Shown piece after piece: positions 37,331 through 50,565 of a stretch of 64,000 bases of DNA. The stretch is from positions 16,784,501 to 16,848,500 of the forward strand of contig CM067559.1 in NCBI GenBank assembly GCA_034509755.1, in the 5' to 3' direction. The position numbers were made by a program, and so were the translations under genes. The notes under the pieces were generated by a model. That model was not told the DNA's origin and ran no database searches. It was given only the letters and a program-made list of their open reading frames with translations. Positions within the stretch are counted from its first letter, which is position 1; every line of letters begins with the position of its first letter. This DNA comes from Anisodus tanguticus. Lineage: Eukaryota > Streptophyta > Magnoliopsida > Solanales > Solanaceae.

Positions 37331-38460
37331 AAAGTATTCGTTTGGATTTTACATTATTAGCTTCATTGTCTTTAAAGGAATGGATCATTGATACAAGTGC
37401 CACAAATATGCTAGACAAACAGTCTATAGTGAAGCCTAGAATTCCAGAAGAATTATACTTACCTAATGGTAATAGAACTTATGTTACTCATACTGATAGT
37501 AGTAAATTGTCAGGAGGGAATACTATCACTAATGTATTTTATATACCTCAGTTTAAATATATTCTGCTATTACTGTCTAATATGACTAGAGAATTGAAGT
37601 GTTCAGTGAACTTCTTTTTCTGATTTCTGTGTCTTCCGGGATCTTTACATTGAAAGGGTGAAAGATATTGGTAAACAATATGGTGGTATATATCTACCAG
37701 TGAGCACAAAAGTCAAGACTGAGGATAAGGAGAGTGTCACCTTAGCAGCTAAAGAAGAGCCTGATAGTAGATATCCGAATAAGATTGTAGAAGAAGTGGA
37801 GTTATGGCATAGAAGACTTGGTCATCCCTCTACCAATGTACTTCAGAGATTAGTGTCAAATAGAAATCAGGATATAGATGTTAAAATAAAAGGTTGCACT
37901 ATATGTCATTGTGCAAAACAGACAAGACTGTCTTTTCCTTCTAGCAGTATTAGAACTAATAGTTGTTTTGAGATTGTTCATATGGACTTGTGGGGTCCTT
38001 ACAAGTCTTTCACTATTAATGGAAATAAATATTTTCTCACTGTTGATGATTTTTCAAAGATGACTTGGGTGGTTTTGTTAAAAATGAAGACTGATGTGTG
38101 TGTTATCATTTAGCAGTTTGTTGTGTCTGTCAAGAATCAGTTTGAAATAATAATTAAGGTGCTCAGAACAGATAATGGCACTGAATTTATCAATACAATG
38201 TGCAATGACATGTTTAAAAAATTAGGAATAATACATCAAACAACATGTACTTATACCCCTCAGCAAAATGATGTAGCTGAGAGGAAGCATAGACACATTC
38301 TTGAGTTCACTAGAGCACTTAGATTTCAAGCAGCAATTCCTATAAAATTTGGGGTTATTGTGTTATAGCTGTTGTCTATTTGATATATAGGTTACCAAAT
38401 TCTGCAATTCACAACACTACACCTTATGAGAGGTTATATGGAAAGAAACCAGATTATGAT
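37331..38460 (+). pseudogene. Element D protease and integrase
   Basis: Protease 37342-37623: WIIDTSATNM, where D-T-S-A replaces D-T-G-A. After a frameshift, 37658-38113 has the GAG-pre-integrase zinc region (LWHRRLGHPSTNVLQRLVS, CTICHCAKQTRL) and the core start (IVHMDLWGPYKS). A TAG at 38111 is followed, in the same frame, by 38123-38368 (LRTDNGTEF, TPQQNDVAERKHRHI). The D-D-E residues are recognisable. Confidence 0.8.
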
Positions 38461-39000
38461 CATTTGGGGTGATATGGTGCTTGTGCTATGCAAAAGTCAC
38501 TCAACCACAAGATAAGATAATATCAAGAACAAGGCCAGCAGTATTAATGGGCTATTTTGATACCCAAAAAGGCTATGTATTATATGATCTATCTAATAAA
38601 ATCTTCTTTGTCAATAGAGATGTCATTTTCAGAGAGAAATTTTTTTCATTTACATAGGCAAACAACTCAGATAAGGACAAATATCATGTATTTCGTACAC
38701 AATTGCAGCTTAACACAAACGACAATGATATACAAATAGATGGCTATTCTAGTCAGCTTGTGACTCATCCTAGCACTGGAGATGTTATGGTCAACACTGA
38801 TAATGGCAGTGGTGTTGTAGCACCTAATATAGATGAGGCAGTTGAGTATGAGAAACCATAAAAAGAAGGTGAAATCGCACAAGTTGAGCCAGTACCACCT
38901 ATAATTCAACATTATGATGCTGTTGTTGAACCAGAACCTGTAATTCAACATCATAATATTACTGTGCAACCTGATGTGAGAAAATCATCTAGAGGAAGGC
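38461..39000 (+). pseudogene. Element D integrase C-terminus and linker, broken
   Basis: Region 38469-38657 (RPAVLMGYFDTQKGYVLYDL, VNRDVIFREKFF) matches the copia block between integrase and RT. An acidic, low-conservation linker follows to about 39000. Frames change at least twice. Confidence 0.65.
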
Positions 39001-40321
39001 TCCTACATGGATAAGTGATTTTGTGTCACTGAACATTCATAACGATGTACCTTATGACATGTCCAACTATGTGTCATATAAGAACATTTGCTCCACTTAC
39101 AAAACCTATATCGGAGCATTGTCTACTGTGGTAGAACCAACTACTTATGCTCAAGCTTGTAAAGACCCAAGGTGGATTGAGGCCATGAAAAATAAGGTTG
39201 AAGCACTACAATCAAACCATACTTGGGATATAGTCACCTTACCCAAAAGAAAGAGTCCAATTGGATGCAAATGGATATACAAGGTGAAGTACAAAGCCTC
39301 AGGAGAAATTGAGAGGGTTAAATCTTGGCTTGCGGCTAGGGGTTACAGTCAGAAATAAGGGATAGATTATAAAGAAGCATTATCACCTGTTGTGAAAATG
39401 AAAATAGTCAAAACAATTTTAGCAACCGCATCAAGGAAACATAGACATGTACACCAAATGGATGTGTACAATGCATTCCTTCAAGGGGATCTTTTTGATG
39501 AAATATACATGGATTTTCTTCAAGGATTTGATAGTCAGGGGGAGTCTAATCAAGTATGCAGGCTTGTCAAATCCTTGTATGGATTGAAGCAAGCTCCTAG
39601 GCAATGGAATGCCAAACTCTCTAAAGCATTACTTAGATTTCAATTCAGACAGAGTCAATTTGATCCATCCTTGTACATCAAAAAAGCTACCGAAGGTATG
39701 ACTTTAATATTAATGTATGTGGATGACATGCTAATCACTGAGGACAATCTTAAACTCATTGAGGAAACCAAGACTACACTATATAATGCTTTTAAAATGA
39801 AGGATCTAGGGGAGTTGAGATACCTCCTTGGTATTGAATTTGCAATATCCAAGCAAGGGATACTGATGCATCGGAGAAAATACTATTTAGAGTTGATATC
39901 TGAGTTGGGGTTAAGTGCAACAAAGCCTATATCAACATTAATAGATTTCAACATAAAACTGACCACAAGAGAGTATGATATTCACACAAACCTGGAGTCA
40001 ACCAAAAATGATCCTCCTACTGATCAAAATGCATATAAAAACTGATTGGAAAATTATTGTATCTTACCATAACTAGGGCTGATATAGCATTTAGTGTTCA
40101 AACTCTAAGTCAGTTCTTACAATGTCCAAAGAAGTCACATATGGATGCTACAATAATGGTGGTTAGGTATGTCAAAACTTAATCAGGATAAGGCATTCTT
40201 CTGTCCAGTAATCCAAAGAAAGAAGTGACTACTTATTGTGATGCTGATTGGGCCTCCTTCCCCCAAACACGGAGGTCTGTTACTGGTACTTGGTGAAAAT
40301 TGGATACTCTATGGTAGCTTG
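39001..40321 (+). pseudogene. Element D reverse transcriptase and first part of RNase H
   Basis: RT from about 39130 (EPTTYAQACKDPRWIEAM, WIYKVKYKASGEIERVK). A TAA stands at 39356, and the same frame resumes at 39392 through VHQMDVYNAFLQGDL and the intact catalytic motif LMYVDDMLI to 40045. After a shift, the RT/RNase H junction (about 40070-40300) has AFSVQTLSQFLQ and YCDADWAS. Element E cuts the RNase H domain at 40321. RT would copy element RNA in the virus-like particle. Confidence 0.8.
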
Positions 40322-40714
40322 TGTTAAAACAGAGCAATATACATGTGATATACACTGAATATACAAGCAGTGTATATCACATATATATCACTAGGAGCTA
40401 ATGAAGCGGTGGGCTGTCCGCCATCGCTGCGGTTGGGCCTCTCGGCCGGTTGGGCCTCACGGCCAGTTAGGCCTCTCGGCCAGAGTGTATATATCCAAGG
40501 GATATTAGGATAGTGTATATATGGTATATATATTTGTAGTATATTGTAATAAAAAGGATACCATAATTAGTGTTATACACCTACCATAATTGTAGAGTTA
40601 GAATTATGGTAGAATAAGGATTTAGAATTAGAATAGGAAAAGGATTTGTAGAATTGTAACTTGTATATATATCTATTCAATCAATGAAAATAATCAAGGG
40701 GATTATTTCTTTCA
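40322..40714 (+). repeat. Element E 5' LTR
   Basis: 393 bp, TGTTAAAACAGAGC to TTATTTCTTTCA. Contains three GGCC(T/C)CTCGGCC-type units (about 40433-40485) and many TATA motifs. The primer site TGGTATCAAGAG starts at 40715. Confidence 0.95.
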
Positions 40715-40885
40715 TGGTATCAAGAGACTAGGTCTAAACCAAAAGTTTTCTTCTCTCAAACTTTTGCCTCTTTGGCCGAGAACCCCCCCCCCCCCCCTCC
40801 CTCGGGTTTTTCTCTCCAAATATCTCGTCTTCCGCTCTCAAAAAAACCTCTCTTAAATTTATCCTCCTTCTTTGTTCTTTCAAAT

Positions 40886-41694
40886 ATGTCTAAGAACAAT
40901 TTTCACCCTGCCCTCACGGTTTCCAATATCAAGCTCAGTGTCCCTATTGTCCTTGAGATGGAAAACGTTCAATATGCAACGTGGGCGGAGTTGTTTAAAA
41001 TTCACGCTATCTCTTATCAAGTTCTTCATCACATAATTCCTCCCGCTAGACCCCTTCATGCGGAGGATCCTGAGGTGTGGATTACACTTGATGCTACCGT
41101 TCTTCGGTGGATATACGCCACTATTTCAGTGGACCTTCTACAGACGATTATGGAGCCCGATACCACGGCTATGGCTGCATGGAATAGATTGCGTGACATA
41201 TTCCAAGACAACCAACATTCCCGTATCGTCACACTCGAGCAGAATTCTCTCTCGTTCGAATGGACGTATTTCCAAACGTTTCTGCATATTGCAAGAAACT
41301 AAAGGAATTGGCGGATCAACTCCGTAATGTTGGCGCACCGGTGACAAATAATCGTCTACTTCTACAGTTGGTTGCCGGTCTTTCGGAGGCCTATAATGGT
41401 GTCGGCACTCTCCTTCGTCAAAGCAACCCTCTTCCCGACTTCCATCAAGCCCGCTCCATGCTTACGTTGGAAGAAGCCGGTTTGGCTAAAAAGGCGGCGA
41501 CCGGAGCAAGTCCAGTTGTCATGATGGCATCCTCTCCTAATCCTTCAGGTTTTGTTAATAATTCGGGCCAAAACCATAATCATGGTGGCGGCAAGAATAA
41601 TCGCAAAAATAATAACAAAAACCGCGGGGGCAAACGCGGTGGTAATGGTGGAGGTTCGGTAGTCGGCAAAACGTCGGTGGGTCCCATCCAATGA
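40886..41694 (+). pseudogene. Element E gag, one frameshift
   Basis: The likely start is ATG 40886 (MSKNNFHPALTVSNIKL); an upstream ATG at 40772 runs through a cytosine homopolymer (about 40784-40798) and is less likely. The capsid has NVQYATWAELFKIHA and a UBN2-like core. The frame changes between 41260 and 41302, then continues (AYCKKLKELADQLRNV) to a glycine/asparagine-rich tail ending at 41694. A CCHC knuckle was not seen, which fits gag of the Retrofit/Ale type. Confidence 0.8.
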
Positions 41695-42193
41695 ACGGTG
41701 GCCCACCACCCCCATGGGCCCGGCGGTGGGGCCCATGGCGTGAGAGCGATGGCGGTGGACCGTGGGCCGGCGGCCTATACCGGCGGGCGGCAGGAAATTC
41801 CGGCGGCCGGTGGGGCGGCCAATAGTCCAGGCCCAATGCCCGGCGGTGGCGGCCCCCGGCCGGTGGCCCGGCGGCGGCGGTGGTAGTAGTTACGGGCCGG
41901 GACCAGCACGGCCGGGAGTTCTTGGGCCCCGACCTCCGCAAGCCCATCATGCAACGAGCCCTACTCGGATCGATATCGAGGCCGCGATGCACACGTTGGG
42001 ATTGACTCAACCGGATCAAAATTGGTACATGGACACCGGGGCCACTACTCACATGACTTCCGACTCAGGTACTCTCTCATCTTATTCCAATTTGAGCACC
42101 CCTCGGGGGATAATTATTGGTAATGGCAGTTCTATTCCAATTCTAGGGTATGGTCAGAAAACGTTGTCTCCCCCAATCCGCCACTCCTCTTGA
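41695..42193 (+). pseudogene. Element E GC-rich linker and protease
   Basis: A very GC-rich linker (41695-41960) is open in several frames on both strands. The protease follows in the frame 41762-42193 with the intact active site WYMDTGATTHMTS (about 42024). A frameshift near 42180 leads into integrase. Confidence 0.75.
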
Positions 42194-43600
42194 AAAATAC
42201 TTTACATGCTCCTAAATTGATTAAAAATTTAGTGTACGTCCGAAAGTTCACAAATGACAATTCTCTTTTCGTTGAATTTGATCCTTTCGGTTTCTCTGTG
42301 AAGGATTTCAAGACGGGGAGTTGTCTCATGAGGTGTGATAGTAGGGGGGATCTATATCCTATCATGCCCGATTTTCGTCCATCGAGTCCAGCCTTGCCAT
42401 CAGCTTTTGCAGCCATCTCTCCTTCCATGTGGCATGCTCGTCTGGGTCATCCGGGATCTTCTATTTTATCAGTTTTAGATAAAAATAGCTTTATTTCTTG
42501 TAAGGGTACGAGTCGTACTCCAATTTGTCAGTCTTGTTCATTAGGAAAAATTGTTAAGTTGCCATTTGTAGACTTCAATTCTCATACTTCTATGCCATTT
42601 GACATTATTCATAGCGACTTATGGACATCTCCTGTTCTTAGTTCAATGGGTCATCGATATTATGTTCTCTTTTTAGATGATTATTCTAGATTTTTGTGGA
42701 CGTTTCCAATTGCGAATAAATCACAAGTGTTTTCCGTCTTCATAAAATTTAGAGCGTTCATTCGTACTCAATTCGAAAGAGAAATAAAAAATATTCAATG
42801 TGATAATGGGAAAGAGTATGACAATAGGGAGTTTCGAGAATTTTGTGCTACTCATGGGATAAATTTTCGGTTTTCATGTCCTCATACATCTTCACAAAAT
42901 GGGAAAGCCGAACGCAAAATTCGTTCCATAAATAACATTGTCCGAACTCTCCTAATCCATGCCTCCATACCTCCGTATTTTTGGCATCATGCTCTACAAA
43001 TGGCCACTTACCTTCTTAACATAATTCCGTCTAAAGGTCGACATATTCTTCCCCCTCAAAATCCTATATAATAAGAACCCTTCTTATTCTCACCTTCGGA
43101 TTTTTGGGTGCTTGTGCTATCCGTTATTTCCATCCACCACAATTAACAAACTTCGTGCTCGGTCTACCCCGTGTGTGTTTTTGGGTTATCCGTCGAATCA
43201 TCGTGGTTATAAGTGTTTTGATTTATCCTCCAAGAAAATCATAATCAATCGCCATGTCATTTTTGATGAAACTCAATTCCCATTTACGAAAATTCATACT
43301 CCCGAACCTAAGTCGTATAATTTTTTGGATGACCAAATATCCCCGTATATTATTCGGAATTTTTCGGACATCTCCCGTACCCAAAATCCTCCAGCGGGCC
43401 CACTGCCCGCTGGTCCCACTGCCCGCTGGTCCCACAGGACCGTCGCCCCCTGCTGTTCCAGCCACTGGAACAGTTCCAGCTATTGGGCCGGTCCAGCCCA
43501 ATTCGGAACCGGTCCAAACCGAGCCCAAAGATCTACCGATTTGGGCCGGCAGGCCCATGCCCACTGCTGCCGGCCGGTCCGTCCGAGCCCGAGAAAATTC
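42190..43600 (+). pseudogene. Element E integrase
   Basis: GAG-pre-integrase region (MWHARLGHPGSSILSVL, CQSCSLGKIVKLPF), then the core: FDIIHSDLWTSPV, IQCDNGKEYDN and SQNGKAERKIRSI, so the D-D-E positions are present. The frame shifts at about 43071, then continues as the copia post-integrase block (RSTPCVFLGYPSNHRGYKC, NRHVIFDETQFPF) to about 43300. A GC-rich proline/threonine linker follows. Nearly 300 codons remain uninterrupted. Confidence 0.85.
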
Positions 43601-45253
43601 CCAAAATTCCATTAATTCTTCCTCGAGTCATAGACCGGTCACTCGTAGTCAGCGGGGCATTTTTACACCTAAAAGACATTTTAATTTACATTCTAATGTC
43701 TCTAAATCCCCCTTGCCCCGCAATCATGTGTCCGCATTAAATGACCCTAATTGGAAAATTGCTATGACTGATGAATATAATGCTCTTATTGATAATAAGA
43801 CGTGGGAGTTGGTGCCCCGTCCATATGGTACTAATATTATCGGTCTATGTGGATTTTTGCTCATAAGGAGAATTCGGATGGGTCCTTTGCTCGACATAAG
43901 GCGCGCGGTTGGTGATGGTAAGACTCGGCGAGGTTGGAATTGATTGTGGTGAGACGTTTAGTCCGGTGGTCAAACCGGCTACCATTCGCACCGTGCTTAG
44001 CTTGGCTCTTTCAAAGACTTGGCCAATCCATCGGTTGGATGTCAAGAATGCCTTTCTACATGGTGACCTCAAGGAAACGTCTATATGCATCGCCGTTGGG
44101 TTTCGGGGATCCCAACCGCCCTCATCATGTCTGTTTGTTGAAGAAGTCATTATATGGGCTTAAGCAATCCCCACGTGCCTGGTATACACGATTTGCTGAT
44201 TTTGTTTCGACTATTGGGTTCACACACGGCGGGTCGACAATTCTTTGTTCATCTACCGCCGTGGTTCGTCATTGGCCTATATTCGTTATATGTGGATGAT
44301 ATCATCTTGATCGCCTCCTCCGATGCTTTGCGTCGGTCTATCATGGCCATGCTCGGTTCCGAATTTGCTATGAAGGACTTAGGGCCGTTGAGTTATGTTT
44401 TGGGGATTGCCGTCAAACGTCATTCGGGTGGCTTGTTTCGTCTCAACGGAAGTATCTTTGCCGAGATCATAGAGAGGCCGGGATGTCATCCTGTAAGTCC
44501 ACTTCCACACCGGTTGATGCAAACCCAAAGCCGAGTGCCGCAGCGGGTGCACCATACGAGGACCCGACCCGGTATCGCGCGATCTTGCGGGGGCCCTCCA
44601 AGTATCTTACATTTACCAGACCAGATATTACGTATGCGGTTCAACAGGTGTGTTTATTCATGCATGACCCCAGAATTGAGCACATAAATGCGATCAAACG
44701 CATCATTCGGTATATTCAGGGGATACTGGATTATGGTTTGCACTTGTATCCCTCATCTACATCCACACTGGTCTCGTACACGGATGCTGATTGGGGTGGT
44801 TGTCCCAACACCAGATGGTCGACTTCTGGCTACTGTATGTTCCTTGGCAACAACTTGGTCTCCTGGTCAGCAAAGCGGCAGGCAACTTTATCACGCTCAA
44901 GTGCCGAGGCAGAATATCGAGGGGTCGCAAATGTGGTCTCCGAATCATGTTGGCAACGGAATTTGCTGTTGGAGCTTCATTGTCCCATTCAGAAGGCAAC
45001 CTTGGTATATTGTGATAACATTAGTGCCATCTACATTTCCGGTAACCCCGTTCAACACCAACGCACCAAGCATATCGAAATGGAAATTCACTTTGTCCGT
45101 GAAAAGGTTGCAAAGGGTCAAGTTCGCGTATGCCATGTCCCGTCTCGTTATCAAATTGCAGACATCTTTACAAAGGGTCTACCAGCGGTTCTCTTTGAAG
45201 ATTTTAGGGACAGTCTCAGCGTTCGAAAATCGCCCGCTATGACTGCGGGGGTG
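43601..45253 (+). pseudogene. Element E reverse transcriptase and RNase H
   Basis: RT begins about 43725 (ALNDPNWKIAMTDEYNALID) and needs at least three frame changes: near 43850, 43940 and 44160. Fingers: RLDVKNAFLHGDLKE. Catalytic motif: LYVDDIILIASSD (about 44285). RNase H runs open 44483-45259 (SYTDADWGGCPNTRWSTSGY, SRSSAEAEYRGVANV, DNISAIYISGNPVQHQRTKHIEM, ADIFTKGLP). A purine-rich tract (CTGCGGGGGTG) precedes the 3' LTR. Confidence 0.85.
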
Positions 45254-45645
45254 TGTTAAAACAGAGCAAATATACATGTGATATACACTGAATATACAAG
45301 CAGTGTATATCACATATATATCACTAGGAGCTAATGAAGCGTGGGCTGTCCGCCCGTTGCCGGTTGGGCCTCTCGGCCGATTGGGCCTCACGGCCGATTA
45401 GGCCTCTCGGCCAGAGTGTATATATCCAAGGGATATTAGGATAGTGTATATATGGTATATATATTTGTAGTATATTGTAATAAAAAGGATACCATAATTA
45501 GTGTTATACACCTACCATAATTGTAGAGTTAGAATTATGGTAGAATAAGGATTTAGAATTAGAATAGGAAAAGGATTTGTAGAATTGTAACTTGTATATA
45601 TATCTATTCAATCAATGAAAATAATCAAGGGGATTATTTCTTTCA
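45254..45645 (+). repeat. Element E 3' LTR
   Basis: 392 bp, begins TGTTAAAACAGAGC and ends TTATTTCTTTCA, paired with 40322-40714. The target duplication GCTTG follows directly and restores element D. Confidence 0.95.
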
Positions 45646-46044
45646 GCTTGGAAATCAAAGAAATAGACTACCATATACAAAAGCTCAGATGAGTCTTAAT
45701 ATAGAAGTTTGGCAAGTGTAGTAGCTGAATTGGTATGGATTCTAGGACTGATGAAAGAATTTGGAAATGAAGTAAAACTGCATGTGGATGTGTCTAGTGA
45801 CAGCAAATCATCCTTATAAATTACAACCAATCCAGTGTTTCATGAGAGGAAAAAATACATTAAGATTGATTGTCATTGTATTAGGGAGAAAATAATTCAA
45901 GGCATGATCTCAACTATCTACATTCCTACAACAGATCAGCCTGCTGATGTTCTAACAAAAGGAATGAACAAGGCTCAACATTCATATCTGATTACCAAGC
46001 TAGGAATATGCAATATATTTACCCCTTCCAAGATTGAGGAGGAG
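45646..46044 (+). pseudogene. Element D RNase H, second part, and polypurine tract
   Basis: Continues D's RNase H after element E: about 45646-45830 (AVVAELVWILGLMKEF-like) and 45835-46050 (HERKKYIKIDCHCIREKI, QPADVLTKGMNKAQH). The purine run GAGGAGGAG (about 46035-46044) directly before the 3' LTR is the plus-strand primer site. Stops and a frame change occur near 45815. Confidence 0.8.
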
Positions 46045-46272
46045 TGTTGAGAATAAATAAATCAAGGGTAAACTAGTCATTTTATAGCTTATGTTAGTTA
46101 GTTAAATAAATGTAATTAGGAAAGCTGTTAGAGTTAGTTGAAAGGGACTATGAGGTAGTTAGTGAGCTAAGTTCTAATTATTAGTATAAAGCATTGTAAT
46201 ATCTCACAATATGAATTCAATTACACATTCTATCTCTATAATCATTTCTTCATCACTTTCAATCTTCTGTAT
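46045..46272 (+). repeat. Element D 3' LTR, first piece
   Basis: TGTTGAGAATAAATAAATC onward, matching 35680 onward. It is interrupted after CAATCTTCTGTAT by solo LTR G; the rest is at 56621-56692. Confidence 0.85.
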
Positions 46273-47917
46273 TGTAACATCTCGTACTTTCGGGTCATGC
46301 TTTGAATCGCTGGGCGTATGCAAATAGACCCGAACGTTGGAGAATTTATGTCATATCCACGTATGCAAATAAAGAGCTTAGTATATAAAAGGATGCAGTC
46401 CCAGATTAATTTAGGATTTAAAAATGTGACGATGGTGGTTGGGAATAATATTTGGTGTATATATAAAGAGGCTATGGACTAATGTTATACTCCATGAGTA
46501 CAAAATTGAGTATTGGAAGTGTGTTGAAAATTATTATTATTTGAGTGAATGAAGATCAAGAAATTAATTGCGTGTGTAATTGATTAAGTGATAAATTATA
46601 GTGGAAATAAACACATTAATTGGAATTGATGGATGAATCTTAAGGGACATATGCACGTGGATGATGGATATGTGGCAACCAGAAAGAAAAGTTGAATTAA
46701 GTCTAGTGCATGACTAGTTAGTAGCAAGAGACACCTATCAAATGATAAATAGGTGGAACCATTAGGATGAGTAGGCATTAATTCAAATGGACCCCACATC
46801 CCACTAGTAGAGAAATTGTTTGGAGTTATCACTTGAGTTGGGAACGTGTAAAAGGGAATAAATAGGATTAAGGTGCTGACTATCACATCTTTTAGCTTTT
46901 GAGATATGCTATGGGAAGACATCAAAACGGCAATTGATGCCATTTTATGTTCTCGGCCAAAAATCAATTTTTGGAGGAAAATGGCAATTTTTCAATAAGA
47001 AGTTTAAGAGCTCAAAGTGTAAAAGTTATATTTCCACTTATTGAGATTAATGAGAAGATCAAGTTCGTCGACGTAGATAGAATCGACACTAAAGGTATGT
47101 TAAGACAAATTATTTCTTTCTTTTGACATGTTCCATGTAACGAAATATAACCGTGATATTATCCTATAAAATTACTCTACTCTTAGTAGTTAAGGAATGT
47201 TCGTATTATTGATTCATGTGTTAAAAGCATGTCTAAATATGTTTCTAAATCCTTATTGAGGTATATGAAAAAGATGTTAATATTCCCAATGTTAGCCGAA
47301 GGTACCAGGATATTATGTCATTCGGTAAATTCAGAATATTTTATTGTCACTCATGCATTTTCATTTGCATTATATTCATGTATTACCCTGGACCCACTTG
47401 TGTTATATACACTACTATATGGTATCAATATATATATGTAGGGGATGAGGAAAAGGGAAAGACTTTATATACGCATCACCACTTGCAACTGGTACAAATG
47501 TCACGAAAAAGAAAGATGCCCATGTGAGGCCAATATTGATGCCCTTATGTGGCCAATACGATATGATGTCTTTGTGTGGCCGATATAATCTGATGCCCAC
47601 AGAGGCGTTTATGGGAAGGAAGATGCCCTTGTGTGGCCAATATTTATATGTATACCACATTTGCATTGCACATGACATTTATGCATATGTATTAGGGCTC
47701 TCAGAGGTATTCATTGTTGTCAACTGTTACTATCGGTTGTTTCTGTCGGCGGGTTGTGTTGGCTGTTTCTGTTTCGGGTAGTTATGTATCTCTGTTATGT
47801 TATTTCTTATGCCTGACATACTCAGTACATCAGTCGTACTAACGTCCCTTTTGGCGGGAGACACTGAATTTTATGCCCGCAGATTCAGTTAAAGAGGGTG
47901 ACGGTTCGCACTAGTAG

Positions 47918-50235
47918 TGTAACACCCTATATTTTTGGGTAATGGCCTGAGCACGCAAACGTAGGCAGGTGGACTCGGACCCGAGAAGTTTATGTTGTAC
48001 TTGCACATGCTAATAAGAAAGTTAGTATGTAAAAGGACGTGATCCCGAAATAATTTTTAAATTTAATAAAGTGCGATGACGGGGAGTAATAATAATTTTA
48101 TATCCTCACAAAGGTTATAGACTAGTGTCATATTACAGGAATTATGACATTAGGTATAAGAGGATTTTATAAGTCACCGGGATATAAGTGAATCAGGAAC
48201 GAGAATTTAGTTGCGTGTATAATTAATTAATTATGGGATTAATTAATTATAAGCGGAGAACCATTTCAGTGGAACATTACGTGTTGTTTTATAAGTCAAT
48301 GGTGCACTGACTCAGTTGGAGAAAAGGATCGCTAGCAGCATGAAAGCTTCACTAGAATCCACATACCATCCTTTCTTCGACAAAACTTATATCCCCTTTC
48401 AATTTCTGTAGAACTCTTTCTCTAAGAAGAGATTTTGCACCTCTGAGTTAGAAGGACTGAGTCTCAATTGATAATCGCTGGAAGTTCTCGACCAAATTGG
48501 GAATTCCCGTAAGCTTCCACAGGAGAAATTCAGAGTTTATTTGAACTTTAAATCAAGTCCTTAAACAAGCCTAGAGACTCAGAAACCAAGCCGAGATCTT
48601 GGGTCTAAGAAGTTATGGCTTGAGTCAATTTTTGAGTCCTGTTTCTGCGGTATCTGCTTGTTGGAAACTGATTTGGGCGAAAGGTTTTCCGACGATTCTC
48701 GTAGCTATGTCTAACAGAGGTAATCTTTCTTTTTCCTAAAGTTTATACAATTTCAGAACATGATGCTTACCATTAGCTCTAAAATGATTATCGAAAATGC
48801 TAAGTTTGAGTTGGGTGTTGTCGGGACTGCCGTAATTGTAAGGTGTTGGGGTTGCATGTGAAATTGTTGTACTGTTTTGGATATTGTAGCAGTAAGAAGA
48901 AGGATTAGGAGGGCTGGGTGTTTCGCTACATGCATAGGTTTCAATATAGAAGGAAATTAGGTTCTACGTGTATAAGGTGTTCGCTAGAATGTCTTTATGA
49001 ATCTGTTTCTAGTATATTGATTTGATTATGATTTAAATCATCCATGTGATGTAGATAATCATTCATAGAGCTTACAAGGATCCACAAAACTTAGATAATT
49101 TCGACAACAAGGTATGCAAGGCTCTTTTTTTTTTGACATAATTCTATGTGCGAAACGTAACCGTCGTGTTGCTACATAAATTACTCTACTCTTAGTAGTT
49201 AGGGAGGATCAAGTCATCGACTCCTATGTTGAAAGAATATCCAAATATGTTTCTAAAACCTTAATAAGGCACACCGGAAGAGTTGTTGCTGTTCCCAACT
49301 TTAACCAAAGGTATAAAGGATATTGTATCACTTCGGATATTTTATTATTATTCATACATTTCATTTGCATTGCACTCATATGTTACCCTAGACCACTTGT
49401 GCTATGCACATTATTATATGGTAAATATTATATATATATGTATGGGAATTGGGGAAAGGGAAAAAGGCATTATATATGCACACCTCCTGCTGCTGGTACA
49501 GACTATCACAAAAAGGGCCCGAAGAGGCCAATATGATGTGATGATGTGATGCCCTTGTGTGGCGATATAACCTGATGCCCATAGGGGCGATTATGAGAGG
49601 ATTCATGTGTGTACATTAGTATACCGCATTTGCATTGTGCATACATTCATTAACTATTATATGATATGATGCCCACATAGGCTGTTATGGTAAGGAAGAT
49701 GCCCGATGAGGCTGATGTATATAGAAACTGCATTGTACATAACATTTAGACATATGTATTAGGGCCCTCAAAGGCATTTACTGATGTTCAACTGTTTCTG
49801 TTTCAGACTATGATATATCTCTGCTATGTTATTTCTTATGCTTGACATACTCAGTACATCAGTCGTACTGACGTCCCTTTTATTGGGAGACACTGCGTTT
49901 TATGCCCGCAGGTTCATATTAGGAGAGTGATAGTTCACCCTAGTAGGTTGCCGGTTCAACCGGTGTTTGGAGCACTCTATTCATTTTGGAGTTGTGGTCT
50001 GGTCATGGTATGTTTTACTCTTTAGAGGCTTGTAGATAGGTGTCCTGTGGTAGTTACGTAAGGCCTTGTCGGTCTTGGTATATAAATGGATAAGTTGGGG
50101 CTTTTGGGTTAAAACTTTTTATAATCTATCACGGCTCAGTCCGTGTTTAAAGATGATTAAGGGTGGAGTGTTGATGTGGTGGCCGACGGGTAGGGTCCGG
50201 GTGCCCGTCGCGGCCCTCCGGTTTGGGTCGTGACA
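47918..50235 (+). repeat. Element H 5' LTR
   Basis: 2318 bp. Contains ATGCCC(A/T)NNNAGGC-like repeats (about 49550-49700) and CAGTACATCAGTCGTACTG (about 49852-49870). Pairs with 54470-56282. Frames at 48753-48944 and 49283-49549 recur in the other LTR and are not genes. Confidence 0.85.
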
Positions 50236-50565
50236 AACTTGGTATCAAAGCATGTCTGTCCTAGGGAGTCTACAAGCCATGTCTAGTAGAGTCTTGTTTA
50301 TGGGTGTGTTGCGCACCACACTTATAAACAAGAGGCTACAGGGCATTTAGGAATGTCGTCGTCTTTCATAATCTAGATCGTTCGATAAAGCGGAGTCATA
50401 AGGGTACTGATTCCTAATCAAATTTTCTCATTCGAAACTGCAGTAACGTCCATAATGAGAAACACATCGGATAATAAGACTGCGGGTACTGTCGCAAGAT
50501 AAAATGTTGGACAGGTACCACCCGCTGGCACGGGTCGGAGAGTTATAGAAATTGGAAGAAGAGAG

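Larger units (their letters stand above)
40322..45645 (+). mobile_element. Element E: Ty1/copia retrotransposon inside D
   Basis: 5' LTR 40322-40714 and 3' LTR 45254-45645, flanked by perfect GCTTG duplications (40317-40321 and 45646-45650). Total 5324 bp. The LTRs are almost identical over the last ~230 bp and differ mainly in a GGCCTCTCGGCC-type repeat zone, suggesting recent insertion. Order is gag, protease, integrase, RT, RNase H. Several frameshifts mean this copy could not make a full polyprotein. Confidence 0.95.

Noticed and set aside
41555..42052. 165-codon minus-strand frame, rich in Arg/Pro/Gly/His
   Set aside because: Antisense of element E's GC-rich linker, which is open in several frames because GC-rich DNA lacks stop codons.
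43223..43612. 129-codon minus-strand frame
   Set aside because: Antisense of the post-integrase linker of element E; no domain, and the plus frames match copia.
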